Shown piece by piece: positions 11,761-23,505 of a stretch of 64,000 nucleotides of DNA (the stretch's first letter is position 1; each line of letters starts with the position of its first letter). Under the pieces are notes generated by a model. That model made no database searches, was not told where the DNA came from, and saw only the letters and a list, made by a program, of their open reading frames with translations. Source of the DNA: Chamaelirium japonicum (lineage: Eukaryota; Streptophyta; Magnoliopsida; Liliales; Melanthiaceae). The translations under genes were made by a program, and so were the position numbers. The DNA is taken from positions 186,001 to 250,000 of the forward strand of contig CANTAL010000101.1 in the NCBI GenBank assembly GCA_947650365.1. Direction: 5' to 3'.

Positions 11761-12093
11761 TAGAATGGATCGTACGAATGAATTAGAATGGATCATATTA
11801 ATGAATTAGAATGGATCGTACGAATGAATTAGAATGGATCATACGAATGAATTAGAATGGATCTTACAAATGAGTTAGAATAATTCATGCGAATGAATTA
11901 GAATGGATCATATGAATGCATTAGAATAGATTGTGCGAATGAATTAGAATGGATCGTACGAATGAATTAGAATGGATACATTCGTGCGAATGAATTAAAT
12001 GGATCGTACGAATAAATTAGAATGGATCGTACGAATGAATTAGAATAGATTGCGCGAATGAATTAGAATGGATCATACGAATGAATTAGAGTG
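11761..12093 (+). repeat. Forward satellite block
   Basis: Starts TAGAATGGATCG directly after TAATTCAT. Includes the shortened unit GAGTTAGAATAATTCATGC near 11873. Ends AGAGTGACGATCC. Counterpart of 34992-35326. Confidence 0.9.
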
Positions 12094-12263
12094 ACGATCC
12101 ATTCTTACTCATTCGTATGATCCATTCTAATTTATTCGCACGAATGTATCCATTCTAATTCATTCATACGTCTAATTCATTCGTACGGTCCATTCTAATT
12201 CATTCACACAATCCATTCTATTTCATTCGTACGATCCATTCTTACTCATTCGTATGATCCATT
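12094..12263 (-). repeat. Short reverse satellite block
   Basis: About seven reverse units with a clipped CATACGTCTAATTC near 12166 and two TTCTTACTC units. It ends at GATCCATTATGGATAC, where the strand turns. Counterpart of 35327-35496, also 170 bp. Confidence 0.91.
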
Positions 12264-13239
12264 ATGGATACATTCGTGCGAATGAATTAGAATGGATCAT
12301 ACGAATGAGTAAGAATGGATCGTACGAATGAAATAGAATGGATTGTGCGAATGAATTATAATGGATCGTACGAATGAATTAGAATGGATCGTGTGAAAGA
12401 ATTAGAATGGATTGTATGAATGAATTAGAATAGATCGTATGAATGAATTAGAATGGATCGTACGAATGAATTAGAATAGATCGTACGAATGAATTATAAT
12501 GCATACATTCGTGCGAATGAATTAGAATGGATACATTCGTGCGAAAGAATTAGAATAGATCGTATGAATGAATTAGAATGGATCGTACGAATGAATTAGA
12601 ATGGATCGTGCGAATGAATTAGAATGGATACATTCGTGCGAATGAATTAGAATGGATTGGACGAATGAATTAGAATGGATCGTACGAATGAATTAGAATG
12701 GATCAAATGAATAAATTAGAATGGTTACATTCATGCGAATGAATTAGAATGGATCGTACGAATGGATTAGATTGGATCGTACGAATGAACTAGAATGGAT
12801 ACATTCGTGCGAATGAATTAGAATGGATCGTACGAATGAATTAGAATGGATCGTACGAATGAATTAGAATGGATATTACAAATGAATTAGAATAGATCGT
12901 ACGAATAAATTAGAATGGATCGTACGAATGAATTAGAATGGATACATTCGTGCGAATGAATTAGAATGGATCGGACGAATGAATTAGAATGGATCGTATG
13001 AATGAATTAGAATGGATCAAATGAATGAATTAGAATGGTTACATTCATGCGAATGAATTAGAATGGATCGTACGAATGGATTAGAATGGATACATTCAAG
13101 CGAATGAATTAGAATGGATCGTACGATTGAATTAGAATGGATCGTACGAATGGATTAGAATGGATCCTACGAATGGATTAGAATGGATACCTTTGTGCAG
13201 AATGGATCGTACGAATGAATTAGAATGGATACATTCGTG
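12264..13239 (+). repeat. Forward satellite block
   Basis: Includes the five-unit cassette at 12303-12422, two GGTTACATTCATGC runs and a truncated ACCTTTGTGCAGAATGG near 13190. Ends at GTG|CAC. The later copy (35497-37097) is longer, with a reverse island inserted. Confidence 0.92.
12303..12422 (+). repeat. Five-unit variant cassette, forward copy
   Basis: Order GAGTAAG, GAAATAG with GGATTGTGCG, then GTACG where other copies have CCTACG, GTGTGAAAG, GGATTGTATG. The third unit therefore lacks the CCTACG marker. Confidence 0.87.
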
Positions 13240-15234
13240 CACGATCCATTCTAATTCATTTGCACGAATGTATCCATTCTAATTCATTTGCACGAATGTA
13301 TCCATTCTAATTCATTCATATGATCCATTCTAATTCATTCGGACGAATGTATCCATTCTAATTTATTCGTACGATCCATTCTAATTCATTCGTACGATCC
13401 ATTCTAATTCATTCGTACGATCCATTCTAATTCATTCGTCCGATCCATTCTAATTCAATCGCACGAATGTATCCATTCTAATTCATTCGTACGATCCATT
13501 CTAATTCATTCGTACGATCCATTCTAATTCATTCGCATGAATGTATCCATTCTAGTTCATTCGTACGATCCATTCTATTTCATTCGTACGATCCCTTTTT
13601 TCTCATTCGTAAGATCCATTCTAATTCATTCGGACGAATGTATCCATTCTAATTTATTCGTACGATCCATTCTAATTTATTCGTACGATTCATTCTAATT
13701 CATTCGTACGATCCATTCTAATTCATTCGTCCGATCCATTCTAATTCATTCGCACGAATGTATCCATTCTAATTCATTCGTACGATCCATTCTAATTCAT
13801 TCGTACGATCCATTCTAATTCATTCGTACGATCCATTCTAATTCATTCGTACGATCAATTCTAATTCATTCGCATGAATGTATCCATTCTAATTCATTCG
13901 TACGATCCATTCTAATTCATTCGTACGATCCATTCTAATTCATTCGTACGATCTATTCTAATTCATTCATACGATCCATTCTAATTCATTCGTCCGATCT
14001 ATTCTAATTTATTCACACGAATAGATACATTCTAGTTCATTCGTACGATCCATTCAAATTCATTCGTACGATCCATTCTAATTCATTCGTACGATCCATT
14101 CTAATTCATTCATACAATCCATTCTTATTCATTCGCATGATCCATTCTAATTCACTCATACGATCCATTTTAATACATTCATACGATCCATTCTAATTCA
14201 TTTGCACGAATATATCCATTCTAATTCATTCGTACGATCCATTCTAATTCCTTCGTACGATCCATTCTAATTCATTCGTACGATCTATTCTATTTCATTC
14301 GTACGATCCATTCTTACTCATTCGTACGATCCATTCTAATTCATTCGTCCGATCCATTCTAATTCATTCGTACGATCCATTCTAATTCATTCGTACGATC
14401 TATTCTAATTCATTCGTACGATCCATTCTAATTCATTCGTCCGATCTATTCTAATTCATTCACACGAATAGATACATTCTAGTTCATTCGTACGATCCAT
14501 TCAAATTCATTCGTACGATCCATTCTAATTCATTCGTACGATCCATTCTAATTCATTCATACAATCCATTCTTATTCATTCGCACGATCCATTCTAATTC
14601 ACTCATACGATCCATTCTAATACATTCATATGATCCATTCTAATTCATTTGCACGAATATATCCATTCTAATTCATTCGTACGATCCATTCTAATTCCTT
14701 CGTACGATCCATTCTAATTCATTCGTACGATCCATTCTAATTCATTCGTACGATCTATTCTATTTCATTCGTACGATCCATTCTTACTCATTCGTACGAT
14801 CCATTCTAATTCATTCGTCCGATCTATTCTAATTCATTCGTACAATCCATGCTAATTCATTCGTTCGATCAATTTTAATTCATTAGCATGATCCATTCTA
14901 ATTTATTCGTACGATCCATTCTAATTCATTCGTACGATCTATTCTAATTCATTCGCACGAATGTAACCATTCTAATTCATTCATACGATTCATTCTAATT
15001 CATTCGTATGAGCTATTCTAATTCATTCGTACGATCCATTCTAATTCATTCGTACGATCCATTGTAATTCATTCATACAATCCATTTAGATTCATTCGCA
15101 CAAATGTATCCATGCAAATTCATTCGTACGATCCAGTCTAATTCATTCGTATGATCCATTCTAATTCCTTCGTACGATCCATTCTAATTAATTCGTACGA
15201 TCTATTCTAATTCATTCGTACGATCCATTCTAAT
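13240..15234 (-). repeat. Long reverse satellite block
   Basis: Reverse units with frequent 28-bp forms (CACGAATGTATCC). Contains a local tandem of about 450 bp starting at 14014 and 14461. From about 14895 it carries the GTATGAGCTATTC and CATTTAGATTC series known from 2883-3582. Ends CTAATATGGATCG. Confidence 0.92.
14014..14907 (-). repeat. Local tandem duplication, about 447 bp
   Basis: CACACGAATAGATACATTC occurs at 14014 and 14461, followed in both by CAAATTC, TTCTTATTC, CACTCATACG and TTTGCACGAATATATCC units in the same order. Later markers are offset by 470, so the second copy gained one extra 23-bp unit. The right edge is approximate. Confidence 0.82.
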
Positions 15235-15359
15235 ATGGATCGTACGAATGAAATAGAATGGATTAGAATGGATCGTACGAATGAATTAGAATGGATCGTA
15301 CGAATGAATTAGAATAGATCGTGCTAATGAATTAGAATTGATCGAACGAATGAGTTAGC
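15235..15359 (+). repeat. Short forward satellite block
   Basis: Forward units ending in GTGCTAATG, GATCGAACG and GAGTTAGCA. It then joins TTCTAATTC through TTAGCATTC. Confidence 0.88.
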
Positions 15360-15489
15360 ATTCTAATTCATTCATACGATCCATTCTAATTCATTCGTAC
15401 GATCCATTCTAATTCATTTGTACCATCCATTCTAATTCATACGAATTCATTTGTACCATCCATTCTAATTCATTCGTCCGATCCATTCA
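15360..15489 (-). repeat. Short reverse satellite block
   Basis: Reverse units including GTACCATCC twice and a duplicated fragment CATACGAATTCATTTG. It leads into a scrambled zone. Confidence 0.85.
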
Positions 15490-15688
15490 TACATTCATAC
15501 TCTAAATAGAAATGAATGGATCGTACGATTAATTCTAATTCATTCGTACGTTCGTATGAATCAATTAATTCGTACGATCCATTCTAATGTATCAATTCAT
15601 TCTAATTCATTTGTATGAATTAGAATGGATCATACAAATGAATGTATTAGAATGGATCCATTCTAATTCTAATTCATTCTAATTCGTC
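15490..15688. repeat. Scrambled zone of partial units in both orientations
   Basis: Unit fragments of 8-25 bases alternate strands: CATACTCTAAATAGAAATG, GATTAATTCTAATTC, GTTCGTATGAATC, CTAATGTATCAATTC, GGATCCATTCTAATTCTAATTC. Nothing foreign to the satellite is evident. It looks like a breakpoint cluster. Confidence 0.8.
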
Positions 15689-15987
15689 CGAATGAATTAG
15701 AATGGATCGTACGAATGAATTAGAATGGACCGTACGAATGAATCAGAATGGATACATTCGTGCGAATGAATTAGAATGGATCGGACGAATGACTTAGAAT
15801 GGATCGTACGAATGAATTAGAATGGATCATACGAATGAATTAGAATGGATCATACGAATGAGTAAGAATGGATCGTACGAATAAAATAGAATAGATTGTA
15901 CGAATGAATTAGAATGGATCCTACGAATGAATTAGAATAGATCGTGTGAAAGAATTAGAATGGATTGTATGAATGAATTAGAATGAA
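15689..15987 (+). repeat. Forward satellite block
   Basis: Includes one 28-bp unit and a five-unit cassette from about 15854 to 15972. Ends GAATGAATTCGTACGATCC, the same turn as at 1720. Confidence 0.9.
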
Positions 15988-16048
15988 TTCGTACGATCCA
16001 TTCGAATTCATTTGCACGATCCATTCTAATTCATTCATACGATCCATT
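15988..16048 (-). repeat. Reverse satellite fragment
   Basis: About two and a half reverse units between two palindromic turns, GAATTCGTACGATCC and GATCCATTCGTGTG. Confidence 0.85.
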
Positions 16049-16149
16049 CGTGTGAATGAATTAGAATGGATCGTGCAAATGAATTCGAATGAAATAGAAT
16101 GGATTGTACGAATGAATTAGAATGGATTCGTACGAATGAATTAAAATGG
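16049..16149 (+). repeat. Short forward satellite block
   Basis: About four forward units, one broken as GAATTCGAATGAAATAG near 16081. Confidence 0.85.
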
Positions 16150-16300
16150 ATCGTACGATACATTCGAATGGATACATTTGTACGTACGATACATTCGAAT
16201 GGATACATTCTATTTCTAATTCATTCGTACGAATGGATACATTCTAATTCTAATCCATTCTAATTCTAATCCATTCTAATTTATTCGTACGAATGTACGA
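16150..16300. repeat. Scrambled zone of partial units
   Basis: GATACATTCGAATGGATAC occurs twice (near 16156 and 16187) around ACGTACG. A run of TTCTAATTCTAATCC fragments follows. The pieces are short palindrome-flanked fragments of the 28-bp form. Confidence 0.8.
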
Positions 16301-16588
16301 ATGAATTAGAATGGATCTTACGAATGAAATAGAATAGATTGTACGAATGAATTAGAATGGATCCTACGTATAAATTAGAATGGATCGTGTGAAAGAATTA
16401 GAATGGATTGTATGAATGAATTAGAATGGATCGTATGAATGAATTAGAATGGATCGTACGAATGGATTAGAATGGATCGTACGAATGAATTAGAATGGAT
16501 CGTACGAATGAACTAGAATGGATACATTTGTGCGAATGAATTAGAATGGATCATACGAATGAATTAGAATGGATCATACGAATGAATT
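16301..16588 (+). repeat. Forward satellite block
   Basis: Forward units with GAAATAG, CCTACG, GTGTGAAAG and GGATTGTATG markers in cassette order. Turns at ATGAATTCGTACGATCC. Confidence 0.9.
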
Positions 16589-16951
16589 CGTACGATCCAT
16601 TCTAATTCATTAGCATGATCCATTCTAATTCATTCGTACGATCCATTCTAATTCATTCGTACGATCCATTCTAATTCATTCGCACGATCCATTCTAATTC
16701 ATACATAGGATCCATTCTAATTCATTCATACGATCTATTCTAATTCTTTCGCACGAATGTATCCATTCTAATTCATTCGCACAAATGTATCCATTCTAAT
16801 TCATTCGTACGAATCCATTCTAATTCATTCGTACAATCTATTCTATTTCATTCGTACGATCCATTCTAGTTCATTCGTACGATCCATTCTAATTCATTCG
16901 TACGTATTTCATTCGTACGATCCATTCTTACTCATTCGTATGATCCATTAT
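16589..16951 (-). repeat. Reverse satellite block
   Basis: Carries CATACATAGGATCC, a clipped GTACGTATTTC near 16912 and TTCTTACTC. Turns at GATCCATTATGGATAC. Belongs to the duplicated segment 16595-17137. Confidence 0.9.
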
Positions 16952-17137
16952 GGATACATTCGTGTGAATGAATTAGAATGGATCATACGAATGAGTAAGA
17001 ATGGATCGTACGAATGAAACAGAATAGATTGTGCGAATGAATTAGAATGGATCATAGAATTATTTCAAACGTACGAATGAATTAGAATGGATCGTATGAA
17101 TGAATTAGAATGGATATATTCTAATTCATATGAATGA
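16595..17137. repeat. Duplicated segment of about 540 bp, first copy
   Basis: Matches 21825-22367 at a constant offset of 5,230, including the non-satellite run TTATTTCAAAC at 17060 and 22290. Divergence begins after CTAATTCATATGAATGA in both copies. Confidence 0.88.
16952..17110 (+). repeat. Short forward satellite block with foreign-looking insert
   Basis: About six forward units. At 17056-17070 AGAATTATTTCAAAC interrupts the unit. TTATTTCAAAC is among the very few runs not explained by the satellite consensus. Confidence 0.87.
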
Positions 17138-17452
17138 GTAAGAATGGATCGTACGAATAAAATATTAATATTCTAATTAGAATGAATTCGAATGGATCAT
17201 ACGAATGAGTAAGAATGGGTCGTATGAATGAATTAGAATAGATTGTACGAATGAATTAGAATGGATCTTACGAATGAATTAGAATGGATCGTGTGAAAGA
17301 ATTAGAGTAAGAATGGATCGGACGAATGAATTAGAATGTATGAATGTATCCATTCTTATTTATGAATGGATCCTATTCTAATGGGTAAATAGAATGGATC
17401 GTACGATTAATTCTAATTCATATGATACAATCTAATCCATTCGTACTCTAAT
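17111..17452. repeat. Scrambled zone of partial units
   Basis: Contains GATATATTCTAATTCATATG, AAAATATTAATATTCTAATTAG, a short forward run at about 17190-17330, then CCATTCTTATTTATGAATGG, CTAATGGGTAAATAG and CGTACTCTAATATGG. The fragments switch strand every 10-40 bases. Confidence 0.8.
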
Positions 17453-18559
17453 ATGGATCGTACGAATGAAATAGAATGGATTAGAATGGATCGTACGAAG
17501 GAATTAGAATGGATCGTACGAATGAATTAGAATGGATCGTGCTAATGAATTAGAATTGATCGAACGAATGAATTAGCATGGATTGTATGAATGAATTAGA
17601 ATGGATCGTACGAATGAATTAGAATGGATCGTACGAATTAGTAAGAATGGATCGTACGAATGAAATAGAATAGATCGTACGAATGAATTAGAATGGATCG
17701 TACGAAGGAATTAGAATGGATCGTACGAATGAATTAGAATGGATATATTCGTGCAAATGAATTAGAATGGATCCTATGAATGTATTAGAATGGATCGTAT
17801 GAGTGAATTAGAATGGATCGTACGAATGAATTAGAATGGATTCGTGCGAATGAATTAGAATGGATACATTCGTGTGAATGAATTAGAATGGATCGTATGA
17901 ATGAATTAGAATAGATTTTGTGAATGAATTAGAACTGATCGTACGAATGAATTAGAATGGATACATTCGTGCGAATGAATTAGAATGGACTGTATGAATG
18001 AATTATAATGGATCCTATGAATGAATTAGAATGGATCGTACGAATGAATTAGAATGGATACATTCGTGCGAATGAATTAGAATTGATCGTACGAATGAAT
18101 TAGAATGGATCGTGCGAATGAATTAGAATAGATCGTACGAATGAATTAGAATGGATACATTCGTGCGAATGAATTAGAATGGATACATTCGTGCGAAAGA
18201 ATTAGAATAGATCGTATGAATGAATTAGAATGGATCCTATGAATGAATTAGAATGGATCGTGCGAATGAATTAGAATGGATCATACGAATGAATTAGAAT
18301 GGATCGTGCTAATGAATTAGAATTGATCGAATGAATGAATTAGCATGGATCGTGCTAATGAATTAGAATGGAACGTACGAATGAATTAGAATGGATCGTG
18401 TGAAAGAATTAGAATGCATTGTATGAATGAATTAGAATGGATCGTATGAATGAATTAGAATGGATCGTGCGAATGAATTCGAATGGATCGCATGATCCAT
18501 TCGAATAGAATGGATCGTATGAATGAATTAGAATGGATCGGGTGAATGAATTAGAATGT
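17453..18559 (+). repeat. Forward satellite block
   Basis: Carries the GTGCTAATG / GATCGAACG / TTAGCATGG trio twice (near 17542 and 18304), the TTTTGTGAATG marker near 17916 and the cruciform at 18477. It resembles 780-1680 in unit order, so it is a partial further copy of the lead segment. It ends inside a long inverted repeat. Confidence 0.91.
18477..18506. repeat. 30-bp cruciform motif, GCAT spacer
   Basis: Same motif as 2535-2564. It sits in the left arm of the 115-bp inverted repeat and is mirrored at 18565-18594. Confidence 0.93.
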
Positions 18560-18990
18560 ATTCTATTCGAATGGATCATGCGATCCATTCGAATTCATTC
18601 GCACGATCCATTCTAATTCATTCATACGATCCATTCTAATTCATTCATACAATCCATTCTAATTCTTTCACACGATCCACTCTAATTCCTTCGTAGGATC
18701 CATTCTAATTCATTCGTACAATCTATTCTATTTCATTCGTACGATCCATTCTTACTCATTCGTATGATCCATTCTAATTCATTCGGACGAAGGTATCCAT
18801 TCTAATTTATTTATACGATCCATTCTAATTCATTCGTACGATCCATTCTAATTCATTCGTACGATCCATTCTAATTCATTCGTACGATCCATTCTAATTC
18901 CTTCGTACGATCCATTCTAATTCATTCGTACGATCCATTCTAATTCATTCGTACAATCTATTCTAATTCATTCGTACGATCCATTCTAAT
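18560..18990 (-). repeat. Reverse satellite block
   Basis: Begins as the mirror arm, then the reverse five-unit cassette near 18645-18772 with CCACTC and CCTTCG substitutions, then regular reverse units. Confidence 0.91.
18565..18594. repeat. 30-bp cruciform motif, ATGC spacer
   Basis: Reverse complement of the GCAT-spacer motif, with the same 13-bp arms, in the right arm of the inverted repeat. Confidence 0.93.
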
Positions 18991-19735
18991 TAGAATGTAT
19001 TGTATGAATTAATTCATACGAATGAATTAGAATGGATCATACGAATGATGCATTCTAATTCATTTGATCCATTCTAATTTATTCGCACGATCCATTCTAA
19101 TTCATATGATACATTCGTAGGATCCATTCTAATTCTAATTAGAATGGATCATACAATTCTAATTCCTTCGTACGAATGTATTGTAGAATGGATCGTAGAA
19201 TGGATCCATTCTAATTTATTCTAATGTATCCATTCTAATTAGAATGAATTAGAATGGATCGTACGAATGAATTAGAATGGATTAGAATGGATCATACAAA
19301 TGAATTAGAATGGATCGTATGAGTGAAATAGAATAATTCACTCATACGAATGAATTAGAATGGATCAAATGAATGAATTAGAATGAGTTAGAATGGATCA
19401 AATGAATTAGAATGGATACATTAGAATGATTTTGTGAATTAATCGTACGATCCATTCTAATTCTAATTAATTCGTACAATCTATTTATATATATTGATTC
19501 GTACGAATGAATTAGAATAGCTCGTACGATCCATTCTAATTCATTCATAGGATCCATTCTAATTCATTCGTACTAATTCATTTGTACGAATGAATGGATC
19601 GTACGAATGAATTAGTGCGAATTAGAATGGATCGTGTGATCCATTCTAATTCGCACGAATGAATTCGCACGATCCATTCTAATTCATGCGATCATGAATG
19701 AACTAGAATTCTAATTCATTCGTATTCTAAATCAT
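18991..19735. repeat. Largest scrambled zone of partial units
   Basis: About 745 bp of fragments that change strand every 10-60 bases. Examples are AGAATGTATTGTATGAATTA, CATTTGATCC, TAGGATCCATTCTAATTC, ATCTATTTATATATATTG near 19481 and GAATAGCTCGTACGATCC. The AT-only run TATTTATATATATTGATTC is off-consensus. No gene or other element is seen. Confidence 0.8.
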
Positions 19736-19912
19736 TCGTACGAATGAATTAGAATGGATACATTCATTCGTACAATGAATTAGAATGGACCGTACGAATG
19801 AATTAGAATGGATCATACGAATGAGTAAGAATGGATCGTACGAATGAATTAGAATGGATCATACGAATGAATTAGAATGGATCGTGTGAAAGAATTAGAA
19901 TGCATTGTATGA
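19736..19912 (+). repeat. Short forward satellite block
   Basis: About seven forward units including GAGTAAG and GTGTGAAAG, then GCATTGTATGATCC turns the strand. Confidence 0.88.
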
Positions 19913-20475
19913 TCCATTCTCATTCCTTCATACGATCCATTCTAATTCATTCGTACGATCTATTCTAATTCATTCGTACGATCTATTCTAATTTATTCGT
20001 ACGATCCATTCTAATTCCTTCGTACGATCCATTCTAATTCATTCGTACGATCCATTCTAATTCATTCATACAATCCATTCTAATTCTTTCACACGATCCA
20101 TTCTAATTCATTCGTACGATCCATTCTTACTCATTCGTATGATCCATTCTAATTCATTCATACGATCCATTCTAATTCATTCGTATGATCCGTTCTAATT
20201 CATTCGCACGATCCATTCTTACCCATTCGTAAGATCCATTCTAATTCATTCGTACGACCCATTCTAATTCATTCGTACGATCCATTCTAATTCATTCATA
20301 CAATCCATTCTAATTCTTTCACACGATCCATTCTAATTCATTCGTACGATCCATTCTAATCCATTCGTAAGATCCATTCTAATTCATTCGTACGATCCAT
20401 TCTAATTCATTCGTATGATCCATTCTAATTCATTAATATGAACCATTCTAATTCATTCGTACGATCCATTCTAAT
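19913..20475 (-). repeat. Reverse satellite block
   Basis: Contains two copies of CATACAATCC then CTTTCACACG (near 20068 and 20306), and TTCTTACCC near 20216. Turns at CCATTCTAATGAATTAG. Confidence 0.9.
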
Positions 20476-20774
20476 GAATTAGAATTGATCGTACGAATGA
20501 AATAGAATGGATTGCACGAATGATTTGGAATGGATCGTACGAATGAATTAGAATGGATCGTGTGAAAGAATTAGAATGGATTGTATGATTGAATTAGAAT
20601 GGATCGTACGAATGAATTAGAATGGATCGTACGAAGGAATTAGAATGGATCGTACGAATAAATTAGAATGGATCGTACGAATGAATTAGAATAGATCGTA
20701 CGAATGAATTAGAATGGATCGTACGAAGGAATTTGAATGGATCGTATGAATGAATTAGAATGGATATATTCGTG
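20476..20774 (+). repeat. Forward satellite block
   Basis: Begins GAATTGATCG, GAAATAG, GGATTGCACG, GATTTGG, GTGTGAAAG: the same opening as 38910-39010 and 41994-42090. Ends GATATATTCGTGACC. Confidence 0.9.
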
Positions 20775-22178
20775 ACCATTCTAATTCATTCATACGATCC
20801 ATTCTAATTCATTCATACAATCCATTCTAATTTCATTCGTACGATCCATTCTAATTCATTCGGACGAATGTATCCATTCTAATTTATTCGTACGATCCAT
20901 TCTAATTCATTCATTTGATCCATTCTAATTCATTCGTACGATCCTTTCTAATTCATTCGTCCGATCCATTCTAATTCATTCGCACGAATGTATCCATTCT
21001 AATTCATTCGTACGATCCATTCTAATTCATTCGTAAGATCCATTCTAATTCATTCGTACGATCCATTCTAATTCATTCGTACGATCCATTCTAATTCATT
21101 CGCACGAATGTATCCATTCTAATTCATTCATACGATCCATTATAATTCATTCGTACGATCCATTCTAATTCATTCGCACGATCCATTCTAATTCATTCGT
21201 ACGATCCATTCTAATTCATTCATACGATCCATTCTAATTTCATTCGTCCGATCCACTCTAATTCATTCACACAATCCATTCTAATTTCATTTGTACGATC
21301 CATTCTAATTCATTCATACAATCCATTCTAATTTCATTCGTACGATCCATTCTAATTCATTCGGACGAATGTATCCATTCGAATTTATTCGTACGATCCA
21401 TTCTAATTCATTTATTTGCTCCATTCTAATTCATTTGTACGATCCATTATAATTCATTCGTTCGATCCATTCTAATTCAGTCGCACGAATGTATCCATTC
21501 TAATTCATTCGTACGATCCATTCGAATTCATTCGTAAGATCCATTCTAATTCATTCGTACGATCCATTCTAATTCATTAGTATGATCCATTCTAATTCAT
21601 TCGCATGAATGTATCCATTCTAATTCATTCATACGATCCATTCTAATTCATTCGTACGATCCATTCTAATTCTTTCGCACGATCCATTCTAATTCATTCG
21701 TACGATCCATTCTAATTCATTCATACGATCCATTCTAATTCATTCGCACGAATGTATCCATTCTAATTCATTCATACGATCCATTCTAATTCATTAGCAC
21801 GATCCATGCTAATTCATTCGTTCGATCAATTCTAATTCATTAGCACGATCCATTCTAATTCATTCGTACGATCCATTCTAATTCATTCATACGATCCATT
21901 CTAATTCATTCGCACGATCCATTCTAATTCATACATAGGATCCATTCTAATTCATTCATACGATCTATTCTAATTCTTTCGCACGAATGTATCCATTCTA
22001 ATTCATTCGCACGAATGTATCCATTCTAATTCATTCGTACGAATCCATTCTAATTCATTCGTACAATCTATTCTATTTCATTCGTACGATCCATTCTAGT
22101 TCATTCGTACGATCCATTCTAATTCATTCGTACGTATTTCATTCGTACGATCCATTCTTACTCATTCGTATGATCCAT
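20775..22178 (-). repeat. Reverse satellite block
   Basis: Regular reverse units with many 28-bp forms. It contains a near-tandem of about 500 bp: CATACAATCCATTCTAATTTC recurs near 20816 and 21315, each followed by GGACGAATG, CATTTATTTG-like, GTCCG or GTTCG, and GTAAG markers. The trio TTAGCACG, CCATGC, GTTCGATCAATTC is near 21793-21848. Confidence 0.89.
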
Positions 22179-22367
22179 TATGGATACATTCGTGCGAATG
22201 AATTAGAATGGATCATACGAATGAGTAAGAATGGATCGTACGAATGAAATAGAATAGATTGTGCGAATGAATTAGAATGGATCGTAGAATTATTTCAAAC
22301 GTACGAATGAATTAGAATGGATCGTATGAATGAATTAGAATGGATATATTCTAATTCATATGAATGA
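21825..22367. repeat. Duplicated segment of about 540 bp, second copy
   Basis: Copy of 16595-17137 at +5,230. Differences include GAATTAGAATGGATCGTAG here versus GGATCATAG in the first copy. Confidence 0.88.
22179..22345 (+). repeat. Short forward satellite block with foreign-looking insert
   Basis: Opens at GATCCATTATGGATAC. AGAATTATTTCAAAC recurs at 22286-22300. Confidence 0.87.
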
Positions 22368-22584
22368 CTAATTCATTCATACGATCTATTCTAATTCGAA
22401 TTCATTCTAATTCATTCACACGATCCATTCTAATTCATTCGTACGATCCATTCTAATTCATTCGCACGATTCATTCTAATTCATTCGTACGATCCATTCT
22501 AATTCATTCGGATGAATGAATTAGACTGGATCGTACGAATGAAATAGAATGTATGAATGGATACATTCTAATTAGAATGTATCC
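22346..22584. repeat. Scrambled zone with a short reverse run
   Basis: GATATATTCTAATTCATATG, then reverse units at about 22365-22508, then ATTCGGATGAATG turns to forward, and GATACATTCTAATTAGAATG forms a palindromic junction near 22559-22582. Confidence 0.8.
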
Positions 22585-23505
22585 ATTCGTACGAATGGAT
22601 TAGAATGGATCGTACGAAGGAATTAGAATGGATCATACGAATGAATTAGAATGGATCGTACGAATGAATTAGAATAGATCGTACGAATGAATTAGAATGG
22701 ATCGTACGAAGGAATTAGAATGGATCGTACGAATGAATTAGAATGGATATATTCGTGCAAATGAATTAGAATGGATCGTAAGAATGTATTAGAATGAATC
22801 GTATGAGTGAATTAGAATGGATCGTACGAATGAATTAGAATGAATCGTATGAATGAATTAGAATGGATACATTCGTGCGAATGAATTAGAATTGATCGTA
22901 TGAATGAATTAGAATGGATCGTGCGAATGAATTAGAATGGATTGTACGAATGAATTAGAATGGATCGTACGAATGAATTAGAATGGATACATTCATGCGA
23001 ATGAATTAGAATGAATCGTACGAATGAATTAGAATGGATCGTACGAATGAATTAGAATGGATCTTAAGAATGAATTATAATGGATCGTACGAATGAATTA
23101 GAATGGATCGTACGAATGAATTAGAATGGATACATTCGTGCGAATGAATTAGAATGGATCGGACGAATGAATTAGAATGGATCGTACGAATGAATTAGAA
23201 TGGATCAAATGAATGAATTAGAATGGTTACATTCATGCGAATGAATTAGAATGGATCGTACGAATGGATTAGAATGGATCGTACCAATGGATTAGAATGG
23301 ATACATTCGAGCGAATGAATTAGAATGGATCGTACGAATGAATTAGAATGGATCGTACGAATTGATTAGAATGGATCCAACGAATAGATTAGAATGGATA
23401 CCTTTGTGCATATGAATTAGAATGGATCGTACGAATAAATTAGAATAGATCATATTAATGAATTAGAATGGATCGTACGAATGAATTAGAATGGATACAT
23501 TCGTG
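22585..23505 (+). repeat. Forward satellite block
   Basis: Similar in unit order to 7860-8630: TCTTAAG near 23063, GGTTACATTCATGC near 23224, GGATCCAACG, then ACCTTTGTGCATATG near 23400. Ends at GTG|CAC. Confidence 0.91.

Larger units (their letters stand above)
18397..18674. repeat. Fold-back inverted repeat, 115-bp arms, 48-bp spacer
   Basis: Left arm 18397-18511 and right arm 18560-18674 are reverse complements over 115 bases with one mismatch (GCATT near 18417 versus GGATT expected). Each arm also contains the 30-bp cruciform. The spacer 18512-18559 is about two units. Weaker mirror similarity continues outside the arms. Confidence 0.94.

Noticed and set aside
19470..19500. TATA-like promoter in TATTTATATATATTG
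   Set aside because: It is an AT-only fragment in a scrambled zone with no downstream gene or initiator-like context.
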